Origin: Dyella flava | GTDB lineage: Bacteria > Pseudomonadota > Gammaproteobacteria > Xanthomonadales > Rhodanobacteraceae | Assembly: GCF_016904955.1 (NCBI RefSeq) | Contig: NZ_JADIKE010000032.1 | Span: 1-64,000 of the forward strand | Direction of reading: 5' to 3' | Length of the DNA: 64,000 nucleotides | Part shown: positions 17,518 through 26,589 of the stretch, piece after piece | How the letters are laid out: each line of letters starts with the position of its first letter | How positions within the stretch are numbered: position 1 is the first letter of the stretch | The notes under the pieces: generated by a model | Database searches by the model: none | Told to the model about the DNA's origin: nothing | What the model saw: only the letters and a program-made list of their open reading frames with translations | Position numbers and translations under genes: made by a program

Positions 17518-19539
17518 ATGAGCGACCACGGCGATACCAATGACACTCGCGGCACCGGCAACGCCGCCGATACCCCTGCCGACGATGCGGGTACCGTGCC
17601 GCCCCGCCACCGGCACGACGAACCCACGCGCGTGGTGCCGGCGCAAAGGGATGTGCACGGCAATCCCTATTGGACGTCTTACCAGACACCCAACAGCTAC
17701 AAAGTGCGCGCCGAGGTGCAACTGCCACCGCATCTGCCGGGCATCATCATCTTTGTGCACGGGGTTAACTCGGAGGGGGAGTGGTATGACGATGCCGAGC
17801 AGGCGTTGTGTGATGGTTTGAATGATCGGTTGAATCGGACTGATCTAACGCCGAATGGGTATCTCACGAGTGATTCGAACGCAGAGCAAACCGTCGCCCG
17901 CCAGACAGACCCTAAAGTAGAAGGTCGATCGCCGGTCATCCGCTTTTATTGGGGTTACCGGGCGCCGGATGGCCAGGAAAAGAACTGGAGCATCCCGTTG
18001 CGCAACGAAGAAGGAGCCGACTGCTGGAACCCCCAGCGTGCAGAACACGCGGGTCCCTGGTATTGGGGCGGCGGTCCGTTCCAGAACGGCACCAACAACC
18101 TGTTGCAGTTGTGGAGCAAGGAGGGCATGAAGCAGCGCGTATTCGGTTTCTTCGACATCCAGTCGCTCAACGACCTATGGGATCGCGATCTTGAGAATGC
18201 ACCGTCCCGGCAGTATTACGCGCACGCGGCGCATCGATTGGCGAAGCTGGTCGACCGGATTCGCGAGGAAAACCCGCGCGACACTGTGACCATCATGTCC
18301 CACAGCCAGGGCACCATGATTGCGATGGCGGCGACGCTCCTGTGTACCAGGCGTGCGCCGGATGCCGTGATCGTGATGAATTCGCCCTATGCCATGAAGG
18401 ACCGGCTCATCGACAAGGTGACCTGCGGCGACCAGAGGCAGACCACGGCGGCCCGCGTGAACACGCTCAAGGCTGTCGCGGCGCGCCTCAAGCAAGACCA
18501 GAAAGTGTTCACCGAGAACGAACTCAAGCAGTTGCAATGCGGCGCAACGCAAGACAGGCATCTATGGCAGCCCAACACCATGTTGAAAAACGGGGTGCCG
18601 GAGCGCGACAACCATGGCCGGCTCTACGTCTACTTCAACCCGCATGACCGCGTCATGGGCACCAGCCCGCTGCAAAGCATCGGCTGGCAAGGCGTTGACG
18701 ACAACGTGCTGGCGCAATTGGGCGATAACGTCAAGCAGCGCATGCTCGCGCGCGGCACCCCATGCGGTGACGAACCCGGGGTGCGGAAGTTCGGCACGCT
18801 GCCGCCGATCCCCGATCCCGCGCCTTCGGTTAAAGCCACGGATTTCTGGAACGGTAACGATGCCACGATGGGGAGTGATCTATGGACCGTGCCTAATGTC
18901 AACCAGATCGTGACCATCAACGCGGAAAAGGTGCCGGAGCCTATCACGGCACACTTTATGTCGCAGCCAGTGGAAATTCGCCAGTTTAGGCAAGCAGATG
19001 GCACCCCCAAGGATGTAGTGATGTATTTCGACCAATCGCGCAGCTCGCAATATTTATGGGGGGGCAGGGATAAGACGGGTAAGTATTACGAACCGAGCTT
19101 CCCCTATTTCGCGTCGGTCTATCAGCCGCGGTGGGTGTGGGATAACCGCATGTCTCCTTTTGCCGGGCGCACTACTCGCATGGAAACGGTAGACGAGTTG
19201 CACAAGCGACTCGAAAGCTACCAGCCGTGGCCCACCAACCACAGCACGCTCCCCAAGCATGCCAAGTTCATGCGTCAGGTGGTGGCCTACGATGTGCCGA
19301 TCGGCTTTTGCGACAGCTACGAGTCGTTCGACTTTTGGCGGGAACTCATGGTATCCGCCGACTGGACCCAGCAAGGACGTGGCTTGAATACCTACTGTCA
19401 GGATACGTACTTTACCGCCTGCCAGCTCGATGTACCCGCCATTCCGCTAGAGATCGACCCCGAAACGGTTGAGGAAGCTGAGGAAAAGCAAGAGGCGGCA
19501 GAGCTGTCTCGACAGACATATGGCCGGGGTCTGCAATGA
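17518..19539 (+). CDS. Tle3-like T6SS phospholipase effector
   Basis: 673-aa alpha/beta-hydrolase resembling the Tle3 (DUF3274) family of type VI lipase effectors, which attack phospholipids of neighbouring cells from the periplasm. Seen: an oxyanion-type FVHGVN at about residue 81 and the nucleophile elbow SHSQGT with S263; the first position is Ser, not the Gly of strict GxSxG. No signal peptide, as expected for VgrG/PAAR-carried cargo. The N-terminal ~65 residues are polar and may be the delivery region. It starts one base after vgrG and overlaps the immunity-like lipoprotein by ATGA. From about 17760 the sequence is locally AT-richer than vgrG. Enzyme specificity is not determinable here. 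Confidence 0.82.
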   Translation: MSDHGDTNDTRGTGNAADTPADDAGTVPPRHRHDEPTRVVPAQRDVHGNPYWTSYQTPNSYKVRAEVQLPPHLPGIIIFVHGVNSEGEWYDDAEQALCDGLNDRLNRTDLTPNGYLTSDSNAEQTVARQTDPKVEGRSPVIRFYWGYRAPDGQEKNWSIPLRNEEGADCWNPQRAEHAGPWYWGGGPFQNGTNNLLQLWSKEGMKQRVFGFFDIQSLNDLWDRDLENAPSRQYYAHAAHRLAKLVDRIREENPRDTVTIMSHSQGTMIAMAATLLCTRRAPDAVIVMNSPYAMKDRLIDKVTCGDQRQTTAARVNTLKAVAARLKQDQKVFTENELKQLQCGATQDRHLWQPNTMLKNGVPERDNHGRLYVYFNPHDRVMGTSPLQSIGWQGVDDNVLAQLGDNVKQRMLARGTPCGDEPGVRKFGTLPPIPDPAPSVKATDFWNGNDATMGSDLWTVPNVNQIVTINAEKVPEPITAHFMSQPVEIRQFRQADGTPKDVVMYFDQSRSSQYLWGGRDKTGKYYEPSFPYFASVYQPRWVWDNRMSPFAGRTTRMETVDELHKRLESYQPWPTNHSTLPKHAKFMRQVVAYDVPIGFCDSYESFDFWRELMVSADWTQQGRGLNTYCQDTYFTACQLDVPAIPLEIDPETVEEAEEKQEAAELSRQTYGRGLQ

Positions 19540-20246
19540 CAGGTTATTCACTACGGATCATCCTGGGCGCATGGCTGCTTATGGCGATGATCGGCGGCTG
19601 CTCACCCGAGGAACCTAAATATTACGACAATAATACCTTGCGCGTTCCCGGTGTGCGCTGGGATGTGCCGCCGCAGGTGATCTATCGGATCGATGGTCAT
19701 CGTTTTGTATCGCTGGAAGATTATCGAAAGTGTTACGGCGATGTCTTCTACAACGACACGCAGAAGCATCTTCACACCCATTTATTTGAGGATAGACCTA
19801 CGAACTATCGTGGTCATCTGATCATCGATGATCCGAGCGGCATGAATATCGTCATTCCCACCGCAGATCCCGGGCCGTGCGACGACCACACGTGCGCGGT
19901 GCCCGCCATCTATTCCACCGACGGCGGCCAGACATTTACATGGATGTACTACATTGAAAGAAGTACCAACCCTCCAAGGGACTCGGAGGACTACACGATT
20001 GCCGTGACGAAAGATCGCTTCTACGTCAAGAAGCTGTGGGGTATACACGATCCGTCAGTAGGGGAATATCCGCTCTTGCCCGGGATTGATCTTACCAAGC
20101 CGTATCCGCCCGGTGTGCATGGCAGCGGTTTCGCGGAGTCAAAAAGACCGCATTTCCTGGATGGCCTGCGAACACCCTCGGGCCAGGATCGTTTCATCTG
20201 CGATGAATCGATTGAACCCTCCAATTGGCCGCAGAAAATGCCATGA
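19536..20246 (+). CDS. Tli3-like T6SS immunity lipoprotein, intact copy
   Basis: 236-aa predicted lipoprotein: hydrophobic signal RIILGAWLLMAMIGGC with the lipobox Cys near residue 22. The mature part has a conserved core, VIYRIDGHRFVSLEDY, CYGDVFYND, PGPCDDHTC, IYSTDGGQTFTW, YTIAVT and a Cys-containing end CDESIEPSN. Position directly after the Tle3-like lipase and the exported lipoprotein topology fit a periplasmic immunity protein that blocks the lipase; Tli3 proteins are such lipoproteins. It overlaps tle3 at the start and the next gene at the end by four bases. Function is inferred from context and family resemblance. Confidence 0.75.
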   Translation: MTGYSLRIILGAWLLMAMIGGCSPEEPKYYDNNTLRVPGVRWDVPPQVIYRIDGHRFVSLEDYRKCYGDVFYNDTQKHLHTHLFEDRPTNYRGHLIIDDPSGMNIVIPTADPGPCDDHTCAVPAIYSTDGGQTFTWMYYIERSTNPPRDSEDYTIAVTKDRFYVKKLWGIHDPSVGEYPLLPGIDLTKPYPPGVHGSGFAESKRPHFLDGLRTPSGQDRFICDESIEPSNWPQKMP

Positions 20247-20967
20247 AAAAGCCCGCCTGCTTAGGTGATTCCATCCTCATTCGGGTTGTGCCCATAGCAG
20301 GGCTATTCACCACCATGATCGGTGGCTGCACGCAAACATCGTCGTCATCCGCTGACGATGCAGTAGCGGCTCCCCGCCCGTACTGGAACGTACCTGCACA
20401 AGTGGTGTATCGGATCGATGATCGCCGCTTCCTCTCGCTGGAGAACTACGACCAGTGTTACGGCGATGTGTATTACAACGATACGCAAAAAAGCATCCAT
20501 AACAAGCTGCTGCAAAGTGACCCTACCTATTTTCGCGGGCATATCATTAACGCCGATTCGTCCGGCGTGAATGTGGCCATTCCAACGGTCGAGCCTGGCC
20601 TTGTGGTGACCGGGGTTGCTCCGCGTCGATGGCCTACTCAACCGATAGCGGCCGGACCTTTCATTGGCTGGAATACATGACGCACAGCTTTGTCCCCACC
20701 AGGGACTCGGCGAGTTACACAATTGCCGTAACACAGGACAGCATCTATGTCGCTCATCAGTTCCAATATGACGCGTCAGTAGATAGATGTCCGCTTGTTG
20801 ACGGCATCGATCTTTCGAAGCCTTACCCGCCAGGGTTGCACGATTCCGGCTTTTGGGCTTCGGAGAAGCCGGATTTTTTGGCGGGATTGAAAACCCCATC
20901 CGGTCAGGATCACTTCACCTGCGACGAGTCGATTCGGCCGTCCAATCTTCCTGGGAAAACACCATGA
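20243..20967 (+). pseudogene. Second Tli3-like immunity lipoprotein, frameshifted
   Basis: A paralogue of the preceding lipoprotein. The first frame (20243-20680) gives a signal with lipobox GGC, then VVYRIDDRRFLSLENY and CYGDVYYND, and runs out of homology after VEPG. The second frame resumes with P-C-G-D-R-G-C then YSTDSGRTFHW, YTIAVT and CDESIRPSN. Comparison with copy 1 places a one-base deletion at about 20597-20599: after restoring it the PCxDxxC motif aligns. Either the gene is inactive or the base is a sequencing error. Its first codons (MKKPACLGDS) copy the N-terminus of the downstream PAAR protein, a scar of the duplication. Confidence 0.8.
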
Positions 20968-21221
20968 AAGTACCTGCTTGCCTAGGCGACCCCACCAGCC
21001 ACGGTGGCAAGATCATCACGGCATCGTCGTCGTATGTGTTTCACAGCCGCAAGGCCGCGGTGCTGGACGATCTGGTGTCATGTCCGATCCACGGCGACAA
21101 CCCCATCGTCGAGTCGGGCGATGGTTTCAGCGATGAGGGTCGCTCGCTGGTCGTCAGCGGTTGCCGCTCGCGTTGCGGCGCCGTCGTGTTGCCGGGCGAT
21201 GCGGGGGTTACGATCCGATGA
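20964..21221 (+). CDS. PAAR-domain T6SS spike-tip protein
   Basis: 85-aa single-domain PAAR protein that caps the VgrG trimer and helps load effectors. Seen: CLGDPTSHGGKIITASSS at the N-terminus, the central DLVSCPIHGDNPIVE that supplies metal ligands (Cys/His), and GRSLVVSGCRSRCGAVV. It overlaps the frameshifted lipoprotein and the next gene by ATGA, so the island is probably one transcript. No C-terminal toxin domain, consistent with a separate lipase as cargo. Confidence 0.85.
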   Translation: MKVPACLGDPTSHGGKIITASSSYVFHSRKAAVLDDLVSCPIHGDNPIVESGDGFSDEGRSLVVSGCRSRCGAVVLPGDAGVTIR

Positions 21222-22639
21222 GGATGCAATGGGATATGCCGGAGCCGCCGGACAGGCCGGAATTTTTCGATGAGGATGATCTCGAAGGCCCGTCTGTGTG
21301 GTTCTTTGTGGTGCTGTATGTCCTGCTCGAACTCGCGGCTATCGGCTTGACCGTCTTCAACTGGCCTGCGGGACAATCAACGGTGACGGGCCGATTCTGG
21401 ATCAGTGTGCTGCTATTGCCGTTTCTGATATGGGTGGCGCTTGGGGCTGGCTCCTTCACCCACTGCGAGGAGGCGACAAACAAATCCGGCTGGTGGAACG
21501 TGCTGCGCCAATGGCGCGCAGCACATTGGCGCCATTGGGCGCGATCGCATTTACTCTTGATGGATAGCGTCACCTTGACACCGGAGGATCCGCTCGCCGA
21601 GCGTATGCTGGGTCTGGAGGGTTCGCCGCCGACAAATCCCGACAAGACATTGTTATTGCAGCAGACGGAAGCTACGCGAGCCAGCTCTCGGCTGGACAGT
21701 CTTTTCGAACAGTTGCTCAAGCCGTTGGAAACGAGCATCCGAATCCTGGCGAGGCTGGAAAAGCCCCAGGTCGTTTTGCAGGTCGGCGACGATGACTGCT
21801 GCGCGGATTTACGAAATGCCTGGAAGCGCCTAGCGTTGCCGGATCAGCTCACGGTGACATGGCTGGCCCCTAATGCAGAGTCGCCGTTGGCCGAGCGCTG
21901 GTTTGCGGAGAAGATGCCCGGGTGCCGGCTGGTGATCGCCTGCCAACTGCAGGCGGACGAAAGCGAACGGCCTTGCTCCGAAGTGGCGGTGGCCTTGCTG
22001 CTGAGCAGCCCCAGCGCTGTGGCACACGCCCGGCTGACGCTGAAGCCGCAAGCCTGCGTCTTTCGCCCCATCGTGGCGGAATCGGATACGGTCAACGATG
22101 CGCTTGCCAAGTTACTGGGCTCGGAGCAGATCCCGCCTGGAAAAATTCGGCATGTCTGGTTTAGCCGGCTGGATCGGCGGGTGCGCAATGCCACGACGTT
22201 TGCAGTCAGGGAGGCGGCCTTGAATGTTGCCTCACAGGATGTGGATCGTGCATTAGGCCATCCCGGGCCGGCGAACGCATGGTTATTGCAAGCGATGGCC
22301 GGTCAGATGGTGCAACACGGACAGGGTGCCCAGCTTGTCGCTTCACCCTATCGGGCAGGTGTCGCGCTCAATCTGGTGGGGATATCGCCCGGCCCGATGG
22401 TTTGGCCGAAAGAGGTCCATGTTCCCATTTTTTCCTACTCGTTTTTTATAAGTGTGAGTGTGTTGCTTCTCGCCCTGATGGTTCTCGTCTACACGGGCAT
22501 GGCACCGTGGGAAGACGGGGATACATTCTTAGTGGTTGCCATGATCGTCGCCGCGCTGCTGATTGTTTTGAATACGATCGGCTCTTGGTGCTCGCGGCGC
22601 CATATCACGCGCCAGTTCCACGCGCGGTTCTATGAATGA
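21218..22639 (+). CDS. Unrecognised membrane protein of the T6SS island
   Basis: 473-aa protein with two hydrophobic segments near the N-terminus (WFFVVLYVLLELAAIGLTVF, FWISVLLLPFLIWVALGAG) and two near the C-terminus (FSYSFFISVSVLLLALMVLV, FLVVAMIVAALLIVLNTIG) that frame a soluble domain of about 300 residues. I do not recognise the family. The soluble part contains alpha/beta-like strands (VVLQVGDDDCC, RLVIACQLQAD) but no catalytic motif I can name. Its position after PAAR, with an ATGA overlap, suggests an effector-loading adaptor (in Pseudomonas Tle3 needs the adaptor Tla3) or an accessory immunity factor; both are inference. Confidence 0.7.
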   Translation: MRMQWDMPEPPDRPEFFDEDDLEGPSVWFFVVLYVLLELAAIGLTVFNWPAGQSTVTGRFWISVLLLPFLIWVALGAGSFTHCEEATNKSGWWNVLRQWRAAHWRHWARSHLLLMDSVTLTPEDPLAERMLGLEGSPPTNPDKTLLLQQTEATRASSRLDSLFEQLLKPLETSIRILARLEKPQVVLQVGDDDCCADLRNAWKRLALPDQLTVTWLAPNAESPLAERWFAEKMPGCRLVIACQLQADESERPCSEVAVALLLSSPSAVAHARLTLKPQACVFRPIVAESDTVNDALAKLLGSEQIPPGKIRHVWFSRLDRRVRNATTFAVREAALNVASQDVDRALGHPGPANAWLLQAMAGQMVQHGQGAQLVASPYRAGVALNLVGISPGPMVWPKEVHVPIFSYSFFISVSVLLLALMVLVYTGMAPWEDGDTFLVVAMIVAALLIVLNTIGSWCSRRHITRQFHARFYE

Positions 22640-22725
22640 CACGTTGATCGAAGCGAGCCGCGCATCCGCGTGGCTGGCATCCCTGTCGTGAGATTGGATG
22701 AAACCCGTTGATAAGGAGAGGATGT

Positions 22726-23139
22726 ATGCAAGAGGCGACTAGCATGGCAAAGAATCATCGCCAGGGGCTTCTATTAGGCCGGGTCTGGGCTGGCGCCCCT
22801 GCGGCGGATTGGCTGATCATCGCGCTTGGGGTGTTGTTGAGTATCCCGCTGTATTGGCCGGATGGTCCCATGAGCGAGGTTCCTTACTTCATCTGGCCGT
22901 ACAGGGCTTTTGTGGGCGTGGAGATGTGCTGGGCGGTGTATCGGGTGTGGCGGTGTCGTCGTGCGCGCGTGGTGCACCAGCTTTACCGCGAAGATATTTT
23001 CGACGGTGTTTGCCCGGATCGTGGTAGCGATATCAATAGCAAGAACGCATGGGCCTGGTATCGCCGGCAAGGCAGCCCCAAGACCATCACGAGGCAGCGG
23101 CCTTGTCGTTATACCCGTGACCCGGCGGTGTATGAGTAG
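22726..23139 (+). CDS. Small membrane protein of unknown function (T6SS island)
   Basis: 137-aa protein with two predicted membrane segments, WLIIALGVLLSIPLYW and IWPYRAFVGVEMCWAVYRVW, followed by a basic, Cys-containing soluble tail (RRCRRARVVHQLY, REDIFDGVCPDRG). ATG 22726 is preceded by AAGGAG at seven bases; a TTG six codons upstream is less likely. It lies 86 bp after the 473-aa membrane protein and is the last gene of the island. Family not recognised. Confidence 0.65.
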   Translation: MQEATSMAKNHRQGLLLGRVWAGAPAADWLIIALGVLLSIPLYWPDGPMSEVPYFIWPYRAFVGVEMCWAVYRVWRCRRARVVHQLYREDIFDGVCPDRGSDINSKNAWAWYRRQGSPKTITRQRPCRYTRDPAVYE

Positions 23140-23178
23140 CCGCCTTTGGGCCGCAACGGATGGATTGGTGTTTTGGTG

Positions 23179-23196
23179 ATTCGCGACGCCGCGAAT
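23179..23196. terminator. Small hairpin in the convergent gap between the T6SS island and uup
   Basis: ATTCGCG / CGCGAAT, a perfect 7-bp stem with an ACGC loop between two convergent genes. It has no clear T-run, so termination by it is uncertain. Confidence 0.3.
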
Positions 23197-23240
23197 AGGT
23201 GAGCAAGGCGCCGTTCTGCGCAGAGCAGGCGGCGTCGCGC

Positions 23241-25124
23241 TTAGCCTTCCAGTTCGGCCCAGCGCGCATAGGCCGTGTCGAGGTCGGCCTGTACCTTGGC
23301 CAGGGCTTCATTCGCGCGCTGGATGGCCGCGTTGTCCTGCTGATAGAACGATGGATCGTTCATGGCATCGGCGCGTGCGGCGACATCAGCTTCCAGTTGT
23401 TCAATGCGTGCCGGCAGTTGCTCCAGCTCGCGTGCATCCTTGTAGCTGAGTTTGCGCTTTGGCTTGTCGCTGTCTGCGGCGGGAGCTGGTGCTTCGACCT
23501 TTTGGGCGGGCGCGGTTGCGGCGAGTGTGTTCTCGCCTGGACGGCGCCCGGCGGCCTTCTGTCGTAGCCAGTCGCTATAGCCGCCAACGTATTCGCCTAC
23601 CGTGCCGTCACCTTCCAGTACCAGCGTACTTGACACTACGTTGTCGAGAAATTCGCGATCGTGCGATACCAGCAACAACGTGCCTTTGTATTCGGTCAAC
23701 AGTTCTTCCAGCAGTTCAAGCGTCTCGACATCAAGGTCGTTGGTGGGTTCGTCCATCACCAGCAGATTGGACGGTTGCGCGAACAGCTTGGCCAGTAGCA
23801 GGCGGTTGCGCTCGCCACCGGACAGGCGCGTGATCGGTGCGCGTGCCCGTTCGGGCGAGAACAGGAAATCCTGCAGATAACCGATGATGTGCTTGCGCTG
23901 ACCATTGAGCTCGATGTATTCGCGGCCTTCGGCAACGTTGTCCAGCGCGTTCAATGCATCGTTGAGCTGGGCGCGATGTTGATCGAAATAGGCAATCTGC
24001 AGGCCCGTGCCCAAGGTGACTTCACCACGCTGCGGCTTGAGGTCGCCGAGCAGGATCTTGAGCAGGGTGCTCTTGCCTGCACCGTTGGGGCCAATGATGC
24101 CGACACGATCGCCACGCATGATGGTGGTGTTCAGCGCATCCATGAGTACACGGCCATCGTAGGCCTGGTGCACCTGTTGCAGCTCGATCACCTTCTTGCC
24201 CGACGCTTGCGCATTCGCCAGTGACATCTTGGCCGAACCGCTCAACTCACGGCGTTCCGCGCGTTCGCGGCGCAGTGCCTTCAGCGCGCGGACGCGACCT
24301 TCATTGCGGGTACGGCGTGCCTTGATGCCTTGGCGTATCCATACTTCTTCCTGCGCCAGCTTCTTGTCGAACAAGGCATTGGCCTGTGCTTCGGCGTGCA
24401 GGCGCTCTTCGCGCCGGCGCAGGTAGTTGTCGTAATCGCCAGGCCAGCTGGTGAGCTGGCCGCGGTCGATCTCGACGATACGTGTCGCCAGTGCACGCAG
24501 AAAACTGCGGTCATGCGTGACGAAAACGATGCTGCCTTCGAACTGCTTCAGGAAACCTTCCAGCCAGCCAATCGCTTCGATATCCAGATGGTTGGTGGGC
24601 TCATCCAGCAACAGCACATCGGGTTTGCGTACGAGTGCCTGTGCGAGCAATACGCGGCGCTTCATGCCGCCGGACAATGCAGCGAAATCCGTATCCGCGG
24701 GAAGTTCCAGCTTGGTCAACACGTCGCTGACGCGCCGATCCAGATCCCAGCCATGTTGTGCCTCGATCTGGTCTTGCACATCGCCCAATGCCTCAAGATC
24801 ACCTTCCGCGAGCAGATGGTGATAGCGCGCGAGCAGATGGCCGAGATCGCCGAGTCCGTCGGCGACCACATCGAAAACACTGCCCGAGGTGGCCTGCGGT
24901 ACTTCCTGTGCCATGCGGGCGACGACCACGCCGCCTTGTACCCGTACTTCACCATCGTCGGCATGCAGTTCGCCGGCGATCAGTTTCATCAGGGTGGATT
25001 TGCCTTCGCCGTTGCGACCGACGATGCACACGCGCTCGTTCGCCTCGATCGAGAGGTCGACATGTTCGAGCAGGAGGGGGCCGCCGATGCTGAAGTCGAC
25101 GCGCTGAAGTTGGATCAGGGACAT
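23241..25124 (-). CDS. uup: ABC-F family ATPase Uup
   Basis: 627-aa cytoplasmic ABC-F protein with two ATPase domains: Walker A GRNGEGKST (about 37-45) and GPNGAGKST, two signature motifs (LSGGMKRR, LSGGERNR), two Walker B (LLLDEPTNHLD, LVMDEPTNDLD). The basic linker between them (RRTRNEGRVRALKALRRERAERR) and a C-terminal coiled coil (ELEQLPARIEQLEADVAARADAM) mark the Uup branch rather than EttA. Uup acts on ribosomes or branched DNA intermediates. No membrane domain. It is monocistronic, convergent with the T6SS island. Confidence 0.92.
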   Translation of the reverse strand: MSLIQLQRVDFSIGGPLLLEHVDLSIEANERVCIVGRNGEGKSTLMKLIAGELHADDGEVRVQGGVVVARMAQEVPQATSGSVFDVVADGLGDLGHLLARYHHLLAEGDLEALGDVQDQIEAQHGWDLDRRVSDVLTKLELPADTDFAALSGGMKRRVLLAQALVRKPDVLLLDEPTNHLDIEAIGWLEGFLKQFEGSIVFVTHDRSFLRALATRIVEIDRGQLTSWPGDYDNYLRRREERLHAEAQANALFDKKLAQEEVWIRQGIKARRTRNEGRVRALKALRRERAERRELSGSAKMSLANAQASGKKVIELQQVHQAYDGRVLMDALNTTIMRGDRVGIIGPNGAGKSTLLKILLGDLKPQRGEVTLGTGLQIAYFDQHRAQLNDALNALDNVAEGREYIELNGQRKHIIGYLQDFLFSPERARAPITRLSGGERNRLLLAKLFAQPSNLLVMDEPTNDLDVETLELLEELLTEYKGTLLLVSHDREFLDNVVSSTLVLEGDGTVGEYVGGYSDWLRQKAAGRRPGENTLAATAPAQKVEAPAPAADSDKPKRKLSYKDARELEQLPARIEQLEADVAARADAMNDPSFYQQDNAAIQRANEALAKVQADLDTAYARWAELEG

Positions 25125-25384
25125 CCCGTCATTCTAGCGGCTGGGGTGCCGAAAGCCGCGAATCGCGAACTGGTCTAAAGACGGGGACCGGATTGACGAT
25201 AAACTGTTCAGATCGTCGTCACGGGGACGTAACAAGATCTTGCGCCCCATGAAGAAGTTAAAATTTACAAAAACATGCACTTAGCATGGCTGATTAAAGT
25301 ATTTCCTCTGGAAATTGCGATGGCTATGCATTAAGGTTGCGCGACGCGGGGGTAGACCGCGGTTTGGGAAGTGAGGAGGCCGTG

Positions 25385-26527
25385 GTGAACATCGTCAAGC
25401 GCACGCAGCCACGGCCGTTGCTGGGCCGGTTATGGAGCCTGTTTGCGGCGGTGTTCGTGCTTGGCCTGGGCGGCTTTGTCGGTGTGGCCCATGCGGGCTA
25501 TGCCGCTATCGTCATTGATCCGGCCACCGGTGAGGTGCTCAGCGCGGTCAACGCCGACGAGCAGAACTACCCGGCCTCGCTGGCCAAGATGATGACCCTG
25601 TACCTCACGTTCAAAGCCCTGCAAAGCGGCAAGCTGAAGATCGACCAGGAGCTGCCGGTGTCGACCTGGGCCGCCTCCCGCGCACCGACCAAGCTCGATC
25701 TGCGCGCCGGTCAGACCATCTCGGTCAACGATTGCATTCTCGGCATGGTGACCAAGTCGGCGAACGATGCCGCCACCGTGGTCGCCGAGAGTCTGGGCGG
25801 CACCGAGAAGCAATTCGCCGACATGATGAATGCCCAGGCCGCGCTGCTCGGCATGTCGTCCAGCCATTTCGATAACGCCAACGGCTTGCCGGACCCGCAG
25901 AACCTCACCACGGCGCGGGACATGGCCAAGCTGGCCATGGCGCTGTACCACGACTTCCCGCAGTACTCGCATTACTTCTCCACCAAGGAATTTGTATTCC
26001 GCGGTCGCCTGGTTCGTGGTCACAACAATCTGATGGACCGCTATCCGGGCATGGATGGCTTGAAGACCGGCTTTACGGATGCCTCCGGCTTCAACCTCGC
26101 TTCAACGGCTGTTCGCGACGGGCACCGTCTGTTTGCCGTGGTGATGGGCGGCCGTACGGCTGGCGCCCGCGACAACCTGATGGCGCGCCTGCTCGATGAC
26201 GGCTTTGACCATCGCCCCACGCCCGAGGCGCTGGTCGCCCAGGCCGGCATGGGTGGATCGGCGCATCGAGTGCTGGCGGCGCTGTCGCCGATCGAGACGG
26301 CTGATGCCGAGGACGCTCCGGTCACGCATCGCCGCTGCAGCGGTAAAGCATGCACCGAGGCACATGCGCCGGTGTGCAAGCCCCGTCGCGGCAAGACCTG
26401 TCCTCCGCAAGTCGCCAAGTCGACCAAGGCCAAGCATGGCACCGGTACGACCCGTCTGGCCCATCGCAATCGCAAGACGACCAAGAAGCCGGTGATGCTG
26501 GCGGCCTCGAAGGACGACAAGGAATAA
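25385..26527 (+). CDS. D-alanyl-D-alanine carboxypeptidase, PBP5-like, with Cys-rich basic tail
   Basis: 380-aa serine-type penicillin-binding protein that trims peptidoglycan pentapeptides in the periplasm. A signal anchor (LWSLFAAVFVLGLGGFVGVAHAG) is followed by SxxK in ASLAKMMTLY (S65), the SAN triad (TKSANDAAT) and KTG in DGLKTGFTD. The catalytic domain ends near residue 290. Instead of the PBP5 domain and amphipathic membrane anchor there is a Lys/Arg-rich tail with four Cys (RRCSGKAC, VCKPRRGKTC). The start is GTG 25385 after GAGGAGG, with GTG 25382 as alternative. Family level is secure (PBP5/DacA or DacF type), exact name is not. Confidence 0.87.
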   Translation: MNIVKRTQPRPLLGRLWSLFAAVFVLGLGGFVGVAHAGYAAIVIDPATGEVLSAVNADEQNYPASLAKMMTLYLTFKALQSGKLKIDQELPVSTWAASRAPTKLDLRAGQTISVNDCILGMVTKSANDAATVVAESLGGTEKQFADMMNAQAALLGMSSSHFDNANGLPDPQNLTTARDMAKLAMALYHDFPQYSHYFSTKEFVFRGRLVRGHNNLMDRYPGMDGLKTGFTDASGFNLASTAVRDGHRLFAVVMGGRTAGARDNLMARLLDDGFDHRPTPEALVAQAGMGGSAHRVLAALSPIETADAEDAPVTHRRCSGKACTEAHAPVCKPRRGKTCPPQVAKSTKAKHGTGTTRLAHRNRKTTKKPVMLAASKDDKE

Positions 26528-26589
26528 CCCGATGTAGCGAGGCGTTCCGCCACGGACGCCTTGGACTTTAGTCAGTAAAGCGATCTTGG

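Noticed and set aside
22708..22725. TTG start six codons upstream for the 137-aa membrane protein
   Set aside because: ATG 22726 has AAGGAG at seven bases; the TTG lies before that ribosome site.
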